Assembly (NCBI GenBank): GCA_036365145.1
Contig: JAEOAD010000018.1
Coordinates: 12,072,501-12,136,500 of the forward strand
From: Orientallactaga sibirica
Taxonomy: Eukaryota > Chordata > Mammalia > Rodentia > Dipodidae
Direction: 5' to 3'
Length of the DNA stretch: 64,000 bases
The notes beneath the pieces were generated by a model, which was given only the letters and a program-made list of their open reading frames with translations, did no database searches and was not told where the DNA came from. Below, piece after piece: positions 47,860 to 60,010 of the stretch (its first letter is position 1; the number at the start of each line of letters is the position of its first letter). Both the position numbers and the translations under genes were made by a program.

Positions 47860-48082
47860 TTTTTTTAAATTATTTATTTGAGAGGTAGGGAAGGTAGAGA
47901 GAGCAATAGAGGGAGAGACAGAAAGAAAGTATGGGCATGTCAAGGCTTCCAGGCACTGCAAATGAACCCAGACACATGTGCCACTTTGTGAATATGGTTT
48001 TAAGTGGGCAATGGAGAATCAAACCTGGACCATTACGATTTTCAAGCAATCACCTTTAAACATTGGGCATCTCGTCGTCCTC
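47860..48082 (-). repeat. Dip-like SINE, antisense, diverged
   Basis: AATTATTTATTTGAGAGGTA, TATGGGCATGTCAAGGCTTC, TGAACCCAGACACATGTGCC, AGAATCAAACCTGGACC and a degraded head GGGCATCTCGTCGTCCTC. Confidence 0.88.
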
Positions 48083-50189
48083 TCAAAATGGATTGCTAAA
48101 ACAATGTAACTCCATTTTAGATAAAGTGGTAAAGAAAACAATCACAAATTTGAAAACCAATAGACTTTAGACATATTTTTTGAATATCAATAGCATGCCC
48201 TTGTACATAAACTGCTTTTCAGGCATTTGGGTAGCTGAAGAGACTGAACAAGGCTGAGAACATACAAGGTTTTTATGAGACTGAAATTCATTCGTGCTTG
48301 GTTGGTAAGAGGTTTAGGCTTGTGTTCTAGGTTCCTTCACAGTGAAGGGCCTAGGGCTAGGACTTGCAAAACCTGAGCTGGCTTGTGAGCTGGCAGCATC
48401 ACAGCCCAGGTAAGCCCTCCCTGGATCTGCACTCTACACCTCAGATGGGAAGGGGAGTTAGACAACCTCTTAAGTTTGTTCTAGCCCCAACATGCCCAGA
48501 TTCAGCTAAGTTGAGAGTGGCAAATCTCACCAACTCAGAATTATTCAAAGGCAGGTAATGTGTATAACTGCTTAATTTCAATTCCAAGTAAGAAATATCC
48601 ATCAAGTGTAGGTTAATTATGGTTAAAATAAAACATAGGATGAGTTGCTTTCTTTGTGTGTGCTGCCAAATGGTCTGCAAGGTTTATTGGTTTAGCTTTG
48701 GCTTGTCTACACAGATTTTCAGTATCAAGGTAAAATCCCCATAAGTCCTTAAAAGTGACCTACATTGGGAAGCAACATTTAACAAGCACTTCCCACTGGG
48801 GGGGGAGGGGACTGAATCTGCAAATAATTTTATGAATGTTTTATCTATGTAATATATTTCTTCAGAAAGGCCGATGAAAATTATTATTAATGTGAAATTC
48901 TAAATAAAAATCACAAGTGCCCAGTCAAGGAAATGAAGATATGTACCATTTAAAGACATCACCATAGACAATGAAGGAGACTTTCCTGTGAAAGGAATAA
49001 GAAAACGCAACACAATGTGCAAAGGTAAAGCAGAGACAGGTGACACGTGAACTTAATCCCCATCCAGAAGGAGAAGGCACAGTTCTGCTCAGCACATTTC
49101 TGGTTATGCATTTCCAGTGTAAAGGACACCACCACATGACATCATGGTTATCAGTCTAAATCCCCAGGGGGTGCTTCAGGCTGCCCAGTACTGGCCTAGC
49201 TTTCTTGGAGGTACCTGCTCAGGTAGCATAATGGGAAGCGCTCCTCCTTAGAAGAAACAATTAGGTAAGGCCTGCAGGGCTATGCTCTCCAGTCCTCTTC
49301 CGGGGTCACTGTTTAAATAGGCCCACAAGGGCATGGTAAGAGGAACCACTTCAATATGCTAGTGTCTCCACTGAGCTCACAGAGGGAGCAAAGGCCAACC
49401 ACAAGATGGAGTGGTCCTTTTCCAACAAGATGGAGTACACATGGTCTCATATATTGGTCAACATTTAATACTTTGTCACAGGTACTCTAAGAGATGATCA
49501 TGACCTGGGGCTTGGAGCAGATCACAGACTCTTCTTCTAGTCATCACTCTCCCACAAGACAATAGATGATTACTGTGCCATCACTACCATGTAACAGTGA
49601 AGACCCCTAATAGAATCACAGCCTATGATGAGAACACCACATGCCTTGGACCATGTTATTGCAAGCTATTGAAGTTAGAATATGCTAGTTAAGGCCATGT
49701 CAAAGGTCTTTTAAAAAATATTAGGAAATCTAGCAATATTTTACATTACTTACATCCCTTAACTTGTTAAAGGAACAAGAATAAGGATGTGCCCATAACC
49801 ATAGCAGTTTCCACTATTTAGTATCTATGACCTACAGACATTTTTACAAGTGTTAGCTCTGCCTTGTATGAAACGAAGTCTTACAAAACTCAGGCTGAGA
49901 AAACTTAGGAAATTTACCCAAGATCACAGAGCAAATAGGAAACAGGCAAAGTTTTGACCTAAATCCACTTCACTGTAGGTCATATTAAAAGTTTGGGCCT
50001 ATATATTGATATTATATCACTCTTCACAAAAGGGGGAAAATGGTGTGAAAAAAAATATATACATACTCCTAACCAGAACCTGAGCACATAGATACACACT
50101 AAACACTAATTACATTGGGACAAGATCCTATCTCTCTCTTTCTCCTTCCCTTCTCACTTCTCTCTTCTCCCTCTTCTCTCCACCCACCT

Positions 50190-50191
<2 letters not shown>
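48083..50191. other. Mostly unique intronic stretch
   Basis: About 2.1 kb, with a probable MIR at 49780-49990. No gene recognised. Confidence 0.5.
49780..49990 (-). repeat. MIR SINE relic, antisense
   Basis: ACAAGTGTTAGCTCTGCCTT, CTCAGGCTGAGAAAACTTAG, AATTTACCCAAGATCACAG and TTTTGACCTAAATCCACTTC follow reversed MIR order. Confidence 0.6.

Positions 50192-50239
<48 letters not shown>
50192..50239 (+). repeat. (AC)n microsatellite
   Basis: About 23 perfect AC units, preceded by a CT-rich stretch at 50130-50185. Confidence 0.97.
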
Positions 50240-50240
<1 letters not shown>

Positions 50241-50454
50241 GTACATCAGATGGTCAGCAAATACAACCTTATTATATTATTCTAGGCCACAGCATCATAG
50301 ACTGATAAAAACTTTCCATATATTTTCTGTTGTGCTAATCACTTCAGATAAGCTAATTAGTGGACCTGGAAGCACTTTCTTCAAATGCAAAGTGATCCCA
50401 ACAATATAAGGCACTGTCATGATTCTTATAATAATTCATCTCTGTGGGCCCTCA

Positions 50455-50718
50455 GGTAGATCTGAGAGAGAGAGAAGCAGGGAGAGAGGTGGATATACCA
50501 ATGAGAGGACACCTCTAATATCACAGAAAAATATTTTTAGAAAAACTTGTACAAAATGTTTGGTGTGTGTATATGTGTGTGCCATGCACCAGGGTCTCTT
50601 GAGCTGCAAATGAAGGCCCCTATGGCTTAATATCAGAGTCTGGACAACTGAACCCTTGGCAAGCAAGTTTTGCAAACTAGCAAGTGCCTTTAACCATTGA
50701 ATCATCTCATCAGCCCCA
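50455..50718 (-). repeat. Dip-like SINE, antisense, degraded or interrupted
   Basis: A GAGA block at 50462-50485 starts it and CTAGCAAGTGCCTTTAACC plus ATCATCTCATCAGCCCC end it. The middle is expanded by about 60 bases (AATATCACAGAAAAATATTT and a GTGTGTATATG run), so the copy is rearranged or has taken an insertion. Confidence 0.65.
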
Positions 50719-51676
50719 CTGAAAATATTTTTAATCAGAAATCAAAAAAAGTCCCAACAGATTCACACTAGCCAGGCCAAATTTTCCAGTCATACATCCT
50801 TTACAGAGGCAATACTTCTTTCTCGGGGCATTCTGTTCTGCAGGTGGGAATGTCCCCCTAGCTACTGGGCTCTCTCAGAGTCGTCTACAATGAAAACCAC
50901 AGTCAATTGCAGGTAATATTCAGGGCAAATTCCTGTGTAGCTCCAGACATTGCCAGAGCATCCTAATTTCCTCATTCGACATGTTAGTCACATGCAGTGG
51001 GGTGGGTAAGGTAACTGAGACAGGCCTTCACGGGTCTTCTATTCCATGCAGACCCGAGGATGTAAAGAATCCAGCACGTGCTCATATGTGATGATTTCTA
51101 TGAAGCAAACAAAGAAGGCATGCAACAGGAAGTGACCAGGGTTCTTATTTGAATCAACTGAGGAAGACCTCTTTAGGAGGGGACATTTAAGTTGATCACC
51201 AGAGGAAATCCTACTCAGACTTTTTTTCCTTCATTCTCCTTATTTTGTTTGACATACCAAATTGATACCTGCAAAGAAAGCCAGCACCTTGCCAAATTCT
51301 AATTCAAATGAAGTTTTTTATTAGTAACATGCATTTTACTAGAGGATGCCATTGGCCCCGTCCACTCTGGAGGACAAAGGCTCAACTCAGGAGCTGGGCA
51401 AATTAAAAGGTCTAAAGCAGTACTTGTGCTTGAGTCCATGCACTCGTGGTAGGAAAGGAGAGCGGTAGGAAGAAAGAGATCCACTGGATTTAGAGCCAGA
51501 GCAAGTGCTTTAGAGTCTAGGAGTCATGCAGTCTGATCTACACATCAAATATCCCCTGGGCTGCTTGCAGAGAAGGCATTGTAAAGTGAGGAGAAACAGG
51601 GAGAAAATATTCAAATTCCAGAGAAGACAAGGAATTTCCCTTCTGTAAGTGGTCTCCTACAGCTTTAATAGTGAGC

Positions 51677-51677
<1 letters not shown>
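50719..51677. other. Unique intronic sequence
   Basis: Nothing recognised. Confidence 0.5.

Positions 51678-51720
<43 letters not shown>
51678..51720 (+). repeat. (TTA)n microsatellite
   Basis: About 14 perfect TTA units. Confidence 0.97.
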
Positions 51721-51721
<1 letters not shown>

Positions 51722-51989
51722 GGACTGAAGTGCCAAATGAAGCTGGTGGAGGGCAGTACTGATGTGGGCACAGTGTGGACCTACAACAGGGAGTGAGCAA
51801 CAGGACGAAAACCTTCATTTGAGGGGTTAGACAGACCAGCCCCTGCAGACTCAGACACCAGGATGTCCATATGGGATTCAATCTTTTCCTCTTTGGGCCT
51901 TGGTTTCCAGTTAATGCATGAATCTCAAACGTTGCAATAAACCAAAAAAGAGATTCATTTTATATCAAATCACTGGCAAGCATCTACTG

Positions 51990-52397
51990 GCTTCAAAGGG
52001 AGTGTTGCAGACAGCTTCAGGTTTGCTGAGATGAACTTCCAGACCAGACACAGTTATGGAGGAAGGGATATTATTATTGAAGCTTACAGATCCAGGGGAA
52101 GTTCCATAAAGGCAAGAGAAGCGGCCTGCTCTCCACAGGGCCAAGCAGAGAGAGCAAAGCCAACCAGCCACCACAGCACACAGAGCAAAAACTACAGCCA
52201 AAAGGTCACACAGCACACTTCAGGAACTCCTGCTAGGCACATTTGCATATCTTTACAATGGAATCTCAAACCTACACCATTAACACCTTAAGACTGGCCC
52301 CCAGTGACATTGCCTCTAGCAAGGTGATTGCAGATGCAAACTATAACTAATAAAACACTGAAATATATTGGGGGACATATATTCAAACTACCACAGG
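51990..52397 (+). repeat. MaLR-type LTR relic (copy 3 of 4)
   Basis: TTATGGAGGAAGGGATATTA, CAGATCCAGGGGAAGTTCC, TTAAGACTGGCCCCCAGTGA, and the end TTGGGGGACATATATTCAAA followed by CTACCACAGG. It agrees in order with the copies at 4137 and 30541 but is more diverged. Confidence 0.5.
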
Positions 52398-52710
52398 GAG
52401 TCAAAGTGGGCTGCCATTGTCAAAGGGAAACATCTCTTGCAAAGAAGGTCTATAGAGTCAGGGTGTACACATGCAGACTGCCTCTATGGAGTGGAATCAG
52501 ATAAGATGAGGAAAGATCCAAACACAGGAGTTGTCTCTTCTCCACCTTCTCCATCTCCCCTATTTCTAATTGATTATCTGCAAACAGCCAGTGCTGTGCC
52601 AAATTTTACTTCTATCCTAATCTCCTAGTACTTACATTGGTTACCATTGCTGACAGGGGAGACCATCACAAACAGAATTACTGCATCCTCCTACTACTTA
52701 AAACAATCCA
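52398..52710. other. Unique intronic sequence
   Basis: Nothing recognised. Confidence 0.5.
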
Positions 52711-52835
52711 GCACTGAGTATGGCAGCACCTGCTATAATTCCAGCAGTTAGGATGCTGAGGCCAGAAAGCTGCTGCAAGTTCTAGGCTATCCTGTGCTAC
52801 ACAGTGAGAGCCAGTCTAAACAAACAAGCAAATAA
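52711..52835 (+). repeat. Old B1-like SINE, sense
   Basis: CACTGAGTATGGCAGCACCT, ATAATTCCAGCAGTTAGGAT, AAGTTCTAGGCTATCCTGTG and CACAGTGAGAGCCAGTCT match B1 in order with heavy divergence. Confidence 0.75.
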
Positions 52836-53629
52836 AACATCACCAAATACTATCTTCAACAGTCGGTCACTGAACAGAAACCTAGATATTTTGAAGTAAA
52901 CTAAATAAATGAAACTTCTAGGTGGCAGTACATAATGTTCTCCAACAACTTTAGAGACGTTTCAGGAACAGTGATACCATCAAGTATTCACTGCAATAAG
53001 CAATTTAGGTTCTTACTTGTTTTTATTTTCAATAACCCAGATAGATTTTCCATTCCTAACATTTCCGTGGTTTGTTGTGAAATGAAGTCAGTCATCTGAG
53101 ACAATTAGTAGATTCGTGTGCTATCATCACTGCTATCATACCATGCATACCACATGTGATGGGGACAACCTTTAAGCTAACTCTTCCTCAGAGGAACAAA
53201 TGCATTCACATTCTTATTTCGAGAGGTGCTGTGCAAAGGGGTACAACTTCCATTGCTGAACAGCCATCACATAGGGGGACTGGGACAATTTCTTCAGCCT
53301 GTGTTCCCAGTTTTCTCCTCATAAGTGAAGGGCAGAAGTTACTGGTAGCTATCTCTTGCAGTGATTATAAAGCTTTCATGAGCTACCACACAGAAAGCAC
53401 CAAGACTGTGCTGAGTGAGCCTACCGTGGCTCATTTGTGGAATAGGGAGTGGAAAGATTATAAGAACCATGGAGTGGGTAGGAATACCCTGAGGAAAAGC
53501 ACCCACCTTCCCCATAGTGACTGACAAGGGCCTTCATGACCCCACAGTGAATCCCATAACCCCACTGAGGAGGGACCCTGGAAAATAGGACCAGGGTGAC
53601 AGAGGTGAGAGGATAAAAGAATATAATCT

Positions 53630-53633
<4 letters not shown>
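52836..53633. other. Unique intronic sequence
   Basis: No repeat recognised. Plus frame 53156-53524 (122 codons) resembles no known protein. Confidence 0.5.
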
Positions 53634-53662
<29 letters not shown>

Positions 53663-53800
53663 AACCAGGCATGGTAGCTCATGCTTTTAATCCCAGCACT
53701 TGGGAGGCTCAGGACGACCACCATGGGTTTGAGACCAGCTTGAGCCACAGGATGTTTCATGTCAGCTTGGGATAGATTTAGACCCTATTTCAAAAAAAAA
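53634..53800 (+). repeat. (AC)n microsatellite and B1 SINE, sense
   Basis: (AC)14 at 53634-53661 runs directly into a B1: CCAGGCATGGTAGCTCATGC, TGGGTTTGAGACCAGCTTG, GACCCTATTTC and A9. Confidence 0.92.
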
Positions 53801-54270
53801 TATTAACAACAAAATTTTAATATCTAAGTATATACTGATGTTGCTATTTTAGATTTATGTGAGTTTTAACTTTCAGTTATGTACCTATAATGATTTAGGG
53901 TTTTGCATTTCATTGAAGAAATAAATAAAATTGATTTTAAAAATTTCTCTGAGTGAAATAGCATGCCATATTTGGTAATTTTAACCAATCCAGTTATCTT
54001 TCAGGAAGCTAGATACCACTGGCAACCATCCTGCACTGCATTCAATGTCATCATGGTGCCTCATTGTGGTAGCAGATTTTTGTGATTCCCTCCATTACTG
54101 AGTTGCAGACTTAGAGAGTCTCAATAATTCCAGAACTTGATATTGTCGCTCTCTAAGCTATAAGAATTCTTTCAAGAATGGCTGCATTTTAAATAGTAAG
54201 CTTTGCCTATGTTCAGATGCATGCTGCCAGAATTTACATTGAGAAGTGGGGGAAGGGCACCCTGTAGGCT
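53801..54270. other. Unique intronic sequence
   Basis: Nothing recognised. Confidence 0.5.
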
Positions 54271-54294
54271 CAAAAAAAAAAAAAAAAAAAAAAG
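54271..54294 (+). repeat. Poly(A) run
   Basis: About 23 consecutive A with no SINE body on its left. Confidence 0.9.
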
Positions 54295-54299
54295 GAAAA

Positions 54300-56240
54300 A
54301 GGGAAAAGTCCTGGTCAAAATAGAGCTAAAAGATAAGGTAGTTTAGACTAAACCATTGAACATTTTCTACTATATGTATATTTTGATCAATTACTGCTTT
54401 GAGACTCACCAACCAAATTCACATAAAAATGTGTATATATGAATTTGATTCCTAGCCCTTTATAAAAGTGGGTGTTTGTGGTGGTTAATATTTTGCTTGC
54501 TTATGGGCAAGGGGTGCTCTGTGTTCTCATGCAAAATGATTAATGTGGGCAATTGTAATAAAAGGAGATTTATGGTAATGTTGTCCATACAATTTAAATT
54601 AACTTCTTCTGAACCCCAAACAAAAAGTGAACTCAAAAAATTCAGTTCTTAAATCCTGCATCATAATTTACACACCAAAAGGAGAGAAACTTTAAATGTG
54701 TCTTGATTTTCAGCTGATAGGAATCTGCTTTGAATGGGAACTAAAAGATTTTTTTTTCTTCTTGGCCTCCTACGAATTGTTAGTTTGTTTCAGTTTTTAA
54801 TTAAAAACAGTGCCCATAGTAAGAAAAATGGGGAAAAGACCTCAGGAAAATAAAATCTGTACAGAGTCCTGAAATTTGTTTTCTGAGTCCATGTAGAAGG
54901 CCTGAAAAATAAGGAGTTAGAAGATCTCATTTTTAAAACTGCACTTTTGGTTTCATTTAACATTTTCAAAATAGCTGCCCCAGCCCCTCCCCCATCCCTT
55001 ACCAACCTCCTTGGTGAAGCCCTTTTTTTATAGCACTGAAAAATCATTCATATAGCTCAGGATACCATCAAGTTTCTTTTCTACATTTCCACGAGGGGAG
55101 GGAGGAACTGTCATGTTATCACAAAGCACATTTCTCTCTCTTTTTTTCACCTATCCTAAATAACCTAATCTCATTTTAACTAGATTTTATCCAAACATCA
55201 ATGATACTAAGCTATGCCATGAATAAACATGGCATTGGAACGTGAAACCCTGTGACCCAGTATATAAAAATGAGCTAAAGTAAAAAGGAGATTGAGAAAC
55301 TCCCTCCCGGGGAGTTATAGAGTTGAGCTGAGGAGGGGTGGAAAACGGCAGCTTTGAATTTCAAGGTCTTCAAACAGTTTTAGTGTTCATATCAAATCCT
55401 ATAAAAGTATACACTGTAATTCTAATAAAAATCCTCCACGAACTGCTTCCTATTATAATCACCATTTTCTCTTTTAAAATAGGATGTCATGTTGACAAAA
55501 AACAAGCTCAAAACCTAAAAGTACTAACACACTACTACTGGTGTTTTATGGTATTTTATTAAAATGAGGGTAGTGCCAATATGAGAAAATGCACAACCTG
55601 AGAAACATCTTTCCAAACAGAGAAATTTGGGGTCATTGGAATGAGCAAACAAGATATAGAAAACTTATGTACAATAACAAAGAATTTTGTGACTTAAATT
55701 TTATTCTAATCCAGTGTTAGTGAAACCCTTTCACTTAAAGTGGTGTTCACTGTGACATTTATCAGAGATAGTATCCACATTTCCATCTCATAGTGAACAC
55801 TTCAAGAAATAAAATTTTTAAATTATGAGTGTTATTTTTTGTTAAAGCTTTTCACAGAATATATCTTTAAATCTTTTGAACAAAATGTTAGTTTCTATAG
55901 TTTCTATCTGACTGTATTCTGTGCATGGTTTTCAACTATAATTGTACTGTTGTATTCTTCCAAAATACATTTGGCACAGTGATGCCATTGAAATACATGA
56001 ATTTTGGAAAACATGGGGTCACTTTATGGTAGAATGAACAATGGAAAATATAACTGCCTATGAACAACACTTCTGCAAATGTCAAAAGTTTCTCTCAATT
56101 CATTTGAAAGTGTATGTGGGGGGGAGGGATTGCACACATTTCTTCAAATCTACAAAGATCACGGTGCTACCAAGAGGTTTCATTGCCCAGATGAACCAAC
56201 AGCATTGAAAATATAATTTTGTATTTTTAATTTACTTTTT
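54300..56240. other. Repeat-poor unique stretch
   Basis: About 1.9 kb with no recognisable interspersed repeat, the densest unique block near the gene start. It has an exact 6-base-arm palindromic GC patch at 55298-55316 (AACTCC, CTCCCGG, GGAGTT). It may be a conserved regulatory block, but I cannot test that here. Confidence 0.45.
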
Positions 56241-56246
56241 TAGGTT

Positions 56247-56458
56247 TATTTTTATTTTTATTTATTTATTTGAGACAGAGAGGGGGTGGAGAGAGAGAGA
56301 GTGAGAATGGGTGCACCAGGGCCTCTAGCTACTGCAAATGAATTCCTGACGCATGTGCCACCATGTGCATCTGGCTTACATGGGAACTGGAGAATCGAAC
56401 TGGGGTCCTTAGGCTTCAAAGGCATATGCCTTAACTGCTAAGCCATCTCTCCAGCCCT
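56247..56458 (-). repeat. Dip-like SINE, antisense
   Basis: TTTATTTATTTATTTGAGAC, a GAGA block, GGGTGCACCAGGGCCTCTAG, GGAGAATCGAACTGGGGTCC and TAAGCCATCTCTCCAGCCC. Well preserved. Confidence 0.95.
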
Positions 56459-56929
56459 GCCTTTTTTTTAGAGGTGTTTTTTTTTTTTTAATTGATTTAT
56501 TTGTTAATGTTTTCATGCTCCTTTCCAAAGAGGTGAGGTCCCATCTCATAGACTCTTGCTTTGGTTTGCCACAAACTGTGGATTTTATAAGTTCATGATA
56601 AAATAAATGTGGGGGTATGAGGTGAGCACTTTAAGGGGATTGGGAACAGATACACATACCACTTCAGCTCTAAGAGAGGTAGCAGGCTCCGGAATGCAGC
56701 AGAATTGATTGAACTTCAATGGCACAATACAGGAGTTCTCTCTCCCCTGTTATCTTCTGTATTCGTGGCTTGGCTAGTCAGTAACTGTTAACTGAGTACC
56801 TTCTTAGTGCAGGGTGTTGCTTGGTCTTGTTCCTAGCTTTCAACAAGCATTACAGGATCCAGGTTTTAAAATTTCTCCACTAATAACTGATTATTTCAGT
56901 ACCATTTGTAATTTTGAACTAAATACCAT

Positions 56930-57130
56930 CAGCAAATAATAATGATAATAATGTTTGTGCTCTTTACTGTGTTTCTTAGTACTTTTATATTAAAGAAAAC
57001 CAATTTGAACTTTCAAATTCAAGGGAGATTGCAAGCCATTTGCAGGTAAGGAGATCAGGACCCACAAGATAGAAAGCAACAGAAACAAGTTAGACAAAGG
57101 ATTAGCTCCCAAGTCAAAGCTGTTTAGAGC
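56930..57130 (-). repeat. Possible MIR SINE relic, antisense
   Basis: AATGATAATAATGTTTGTGC, TTTCTTAGTACTTTTATATT and AGGATTAGCTCCCAAGTC have the spacing of a reversed MIR but weak identity. Confidence 0.4.
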
Positions 57131-59930
57131 AACACTACCCAGTGTTTGCAGGACTTTGATTTAATTGGAAGAAATGTCCATAGGCAAATGCTCTGGGGGA
57201 CAAGCATGAAGGAGAGTAAGTAAACATCATGGTCCTTCACTAATTTATTTTCACAGGCAATTCCTATCAACTTGATTTTAATTTTTTTTTTCACAAAATA
57301 ACTTGCTATAATTTCTTTCTACCTAAGCTGGAGTTCCAAAAGGAATGAAAAGAGTATTACCAAGGTGTGTGCATGCATATATGTATGTGCATGGGCATAT
57401 GTGGTGTGTGTGATATCAAAAGTTAAAATCATACTGTGTATTCAGTGAGATAAGAGAAAGAAAACAAAAGAGGGAGTGAGAGAGAAGAGCATAGGACTGA
57501 AGTGGTTATTTGCCATGGTAAATCTCTAAACGTGAACACTTGACAATCTATTTGTTTTTTGCATGTAAACATCCCAGTGCTCCATTGTAACCATGCCTTC
57601 TCCAGGGTGCTCAGCAGCTTCAGCTTGACTGATCATCAGTAAAGTCACCTGCAACTTTTTAATGTAGTCTTTTATTTTCTCTAAGTTCACATTATTATCA
57701 AAATTTAATGTTTAATGGGAATACTTAACTATTTGGGACACAATTAACGATTCCTTCTATCATATGATATAATAATAAGTTGATGGTATTGAGATAGAAG
57801 TATCAATATGATTATTTGGATCATTAATCTGCAATGATCTATAAAGGGGTAAATGTTTGGGGCAGGTTCTAGGGTTCTCTGGGAAACAGTTCATAGTGTT
57901 TTAATGCCACACAGAATTAAAATCCAAGCTTTATCAGAACCACCTTTCCTCTCCCAAGTCTTCAGCTGTGAAGTAGTTTCTTCTACTCAAAGTAAAATCT
58001 TTCAAAGTCATAGCCCATAATCTAAAAGTTACACATTACTTAATTTACTCTCACACAGATTCATGGACCATCTTTGAAAAGTGCTCTACTAAAGGGCCAC
58101 TTTCCAAATATCTTGCCTCAATTATGATACAAAAGTGCAGCGCTTATGATATTCTGGAGATTCACATGAGGGCCTGGTTGTGGAGGACTCCCAGCTCAAA
58201 TCTATCTGCCCATGGCTGGGGAAGAGTTCCAGGGACACCCAAACCCAGAGATAGACACAGGCCCTCCCCACTGCAGAATGGCGGGAAGAAATCCCTCCAT
58301 GAGGCCTCAATCACTTTCTAACATGTAAGTTGGACACCTATTTCTAAATCCTGTTGATAGTCAATAATTGAACCATAGTAAACCTCTGTTTTCTTTTTTA
58401 AAACTAATCATACTTGGAAAAGAGTTTTTCTTTTTTTTTTTTCTTCAAAATTCCCTCATGGTTAATGGGTACCTGAACTTCAAGACATCACTTATCATCC
58501 AAATTCTGAAAGCAAGATGTAGCAATAATCATAAAGGCAGGTATTTAAGATTCCAACGCACTATTACAATAATTTCAATGGAAGATATAAACTGTAAAAC
58601 ACATATATAGAGAGGCATACACAAATAACCCATACAAGTGTAGTTTACTACCAAGAGCCCACCACCCTAAATATAAAAGTTTATATTTCTATAGAAGTTA
58701 CTGCCTTCTTGAGAGAGCCACAATGCCAGCAATTATATCTACTATCTATAGTATATTAACATATAGAGAAAATAACAATGATAAAGACAGCTCAGTTTTG
58801 AAAAAACACAAGTCCTCTTCCAGCAGTTAGCCAATCAGAAAGCAGGTTATATCTTCTTAGCTGTATTAAATGCATTAAATGTCATGAATTCTCTATGCCT
58901 CCTTGACAGTTCAAGCAAGGGTGTTTTGTTTTGGTAAAACTTAATTGAATCTCTTCCAAGAGTTAAAAGTCAATCTTCCATTTAAATATGTACCAAAGCT
59001 ATTCCCAAAAAGCTCTCTGGCATAAATCCTGTGGATACTTGTACTCTGCAAAGAAAACTCCTTTCCCAGGGATTTCTGTTTCAAACTGACTTTAATGCAC
59101 CTATATTTCAACACAAAGCCCAAACTTACAGGAACAACTAGCCGCAAACTCAGCCATTCAGCCAGCCCAGGGAAAGAGTCAACTGACATTAAATATTTAA
59201 ATTGCAGGAGCTTTGCATTTGAGAAGTTCTGACAGTCCTAGTCTCAGCACTGAGTTTACTCTCTGCCTGTGACAGGGAGGCTCAAGCCCCCCCCCCCCAA
59301 CTCATAAATGTACAAAATTCCTGATGGCTTGAATGCTGAGCCAGCCTCTGTCCCAAGGTAGAGTCCATAGGAGGCACAACCTTTTGTGAGAGGAGAAAGT
59401 ATACAGCCCTCTTGCCCAAGAGGCTGGTTTCTGAATTTAACACACAAATATGCAAACATGTGTTCCTCCAGGGCTAGTTGCGAAAAGTAGGCAGGGCTAG
59501 TCTTTTGCCTCCTTTAACTCAATTTTAGTCACTTTGAAAAGCAAATGCAGGTCAAAACAGACTTCTTCTGGAATGTGTAAGAGGTGCGTGTGTGAGAGAG
59601 ATGTGTGTGTGTGTGGGGGGGTGTATTACCAGATGCAAACAATCACAAAATCTACTGGAATTACATCCTAAGAAACAGGACCATTTAAAGCCTGTGAACA
59701 GCAGAGTCCTGGGAAACCATCCTTTCTGGAGACCCTGCATGTGAATCAAGTGTGGGGCTGTCTGTTTCAAGATTCGGCAGAAACTGTCCCCTGCTCCAAG
59801 AGTTGCTGTCCCTGAAAACCCAGCGTTCAAACTAGTGGATTCATCCTGCGCTTATTTCCACATACGTGGTAGTAGCTGGTGGGACACTTCCCATAGAATT
59901 CAGCCAGAAACCCAGGAGAAGCCTATGTAC

Positions 59931-59932
<2 letters not shown>
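57131..59932. other. Unique intronic stretch next to exon 1
   Basis: About 2.8 kb with no recognised SINE, LINE or gene; simple runs only (C10 near 59288-59298, TG/AG-rich 59583-59622). Being promoter-proximal it may hold regulatory DNA, but no motif stood out. Confidence 0.45.

Positions 59933-59966
<34 letters not shown>
59933..59966 (-). repeat. A34 homopolymer (transcript sense) just inside intron 1
   Basis: The plus strand has 34 consecutive T from 59933 to 59966. In the LDB2 transcript this is an A34 tract at intron positions +44 to +77. No SINE body is attached on either side, so it is not an obvious retroposon tail. Length in the assembly may be inexact. Confidence 0.9.
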
Positions 59967-59971
<5 letters not shown>

Positions 59972-60003
59972 CACAAACACAAACACGCCGCCAAGGTTGA
60001 AGT

Positions 60004-60010
60004 ACTTACC
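60004..60010 (-). promoter_or_regulatory. LDB2: LDB2 intron 1 splice donor
   Basis: On the minus strand the exon ends ACAGAG and the intron begins GTAAGTACT. The junction AG|GTAAGT matches the mammalian donor consensus at every position from -2 to +6. It falls between codons (phase 0), as expected if the next exon continues the protein in frame. Confidence 0.93.

Larger units (their letters stand above)
1..60009 (-). other. LDB2: LDB2 intron 1, 5' portion
   Basis: The interval left of the exon 1 donor shows no further LDB2 exon and no other gene with a recognisable protein. It is therefore read as the transcription-proximal 60 kb of the first intron. A very long first intron agrees with the known large size of the LDB2 locus in other mammals. 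The acceptor is not in this window. Content is interspersed repeats separated by unique AT-rich DNA. Confidence 0.85.

Noticed and set aside
53156..53524. 122-codon plus-strand frame
   Set aside because: No recognisable domain, no splice or promoter context, and antisense to LDB2 inside its intron. Length is within chance for 64 kb.
59583..59622. TG/G-rich run as a possible G-quadruplex or promoter element
   Set aside because: A simple TG repeat ending in one G-run; there are not four G-tracts.
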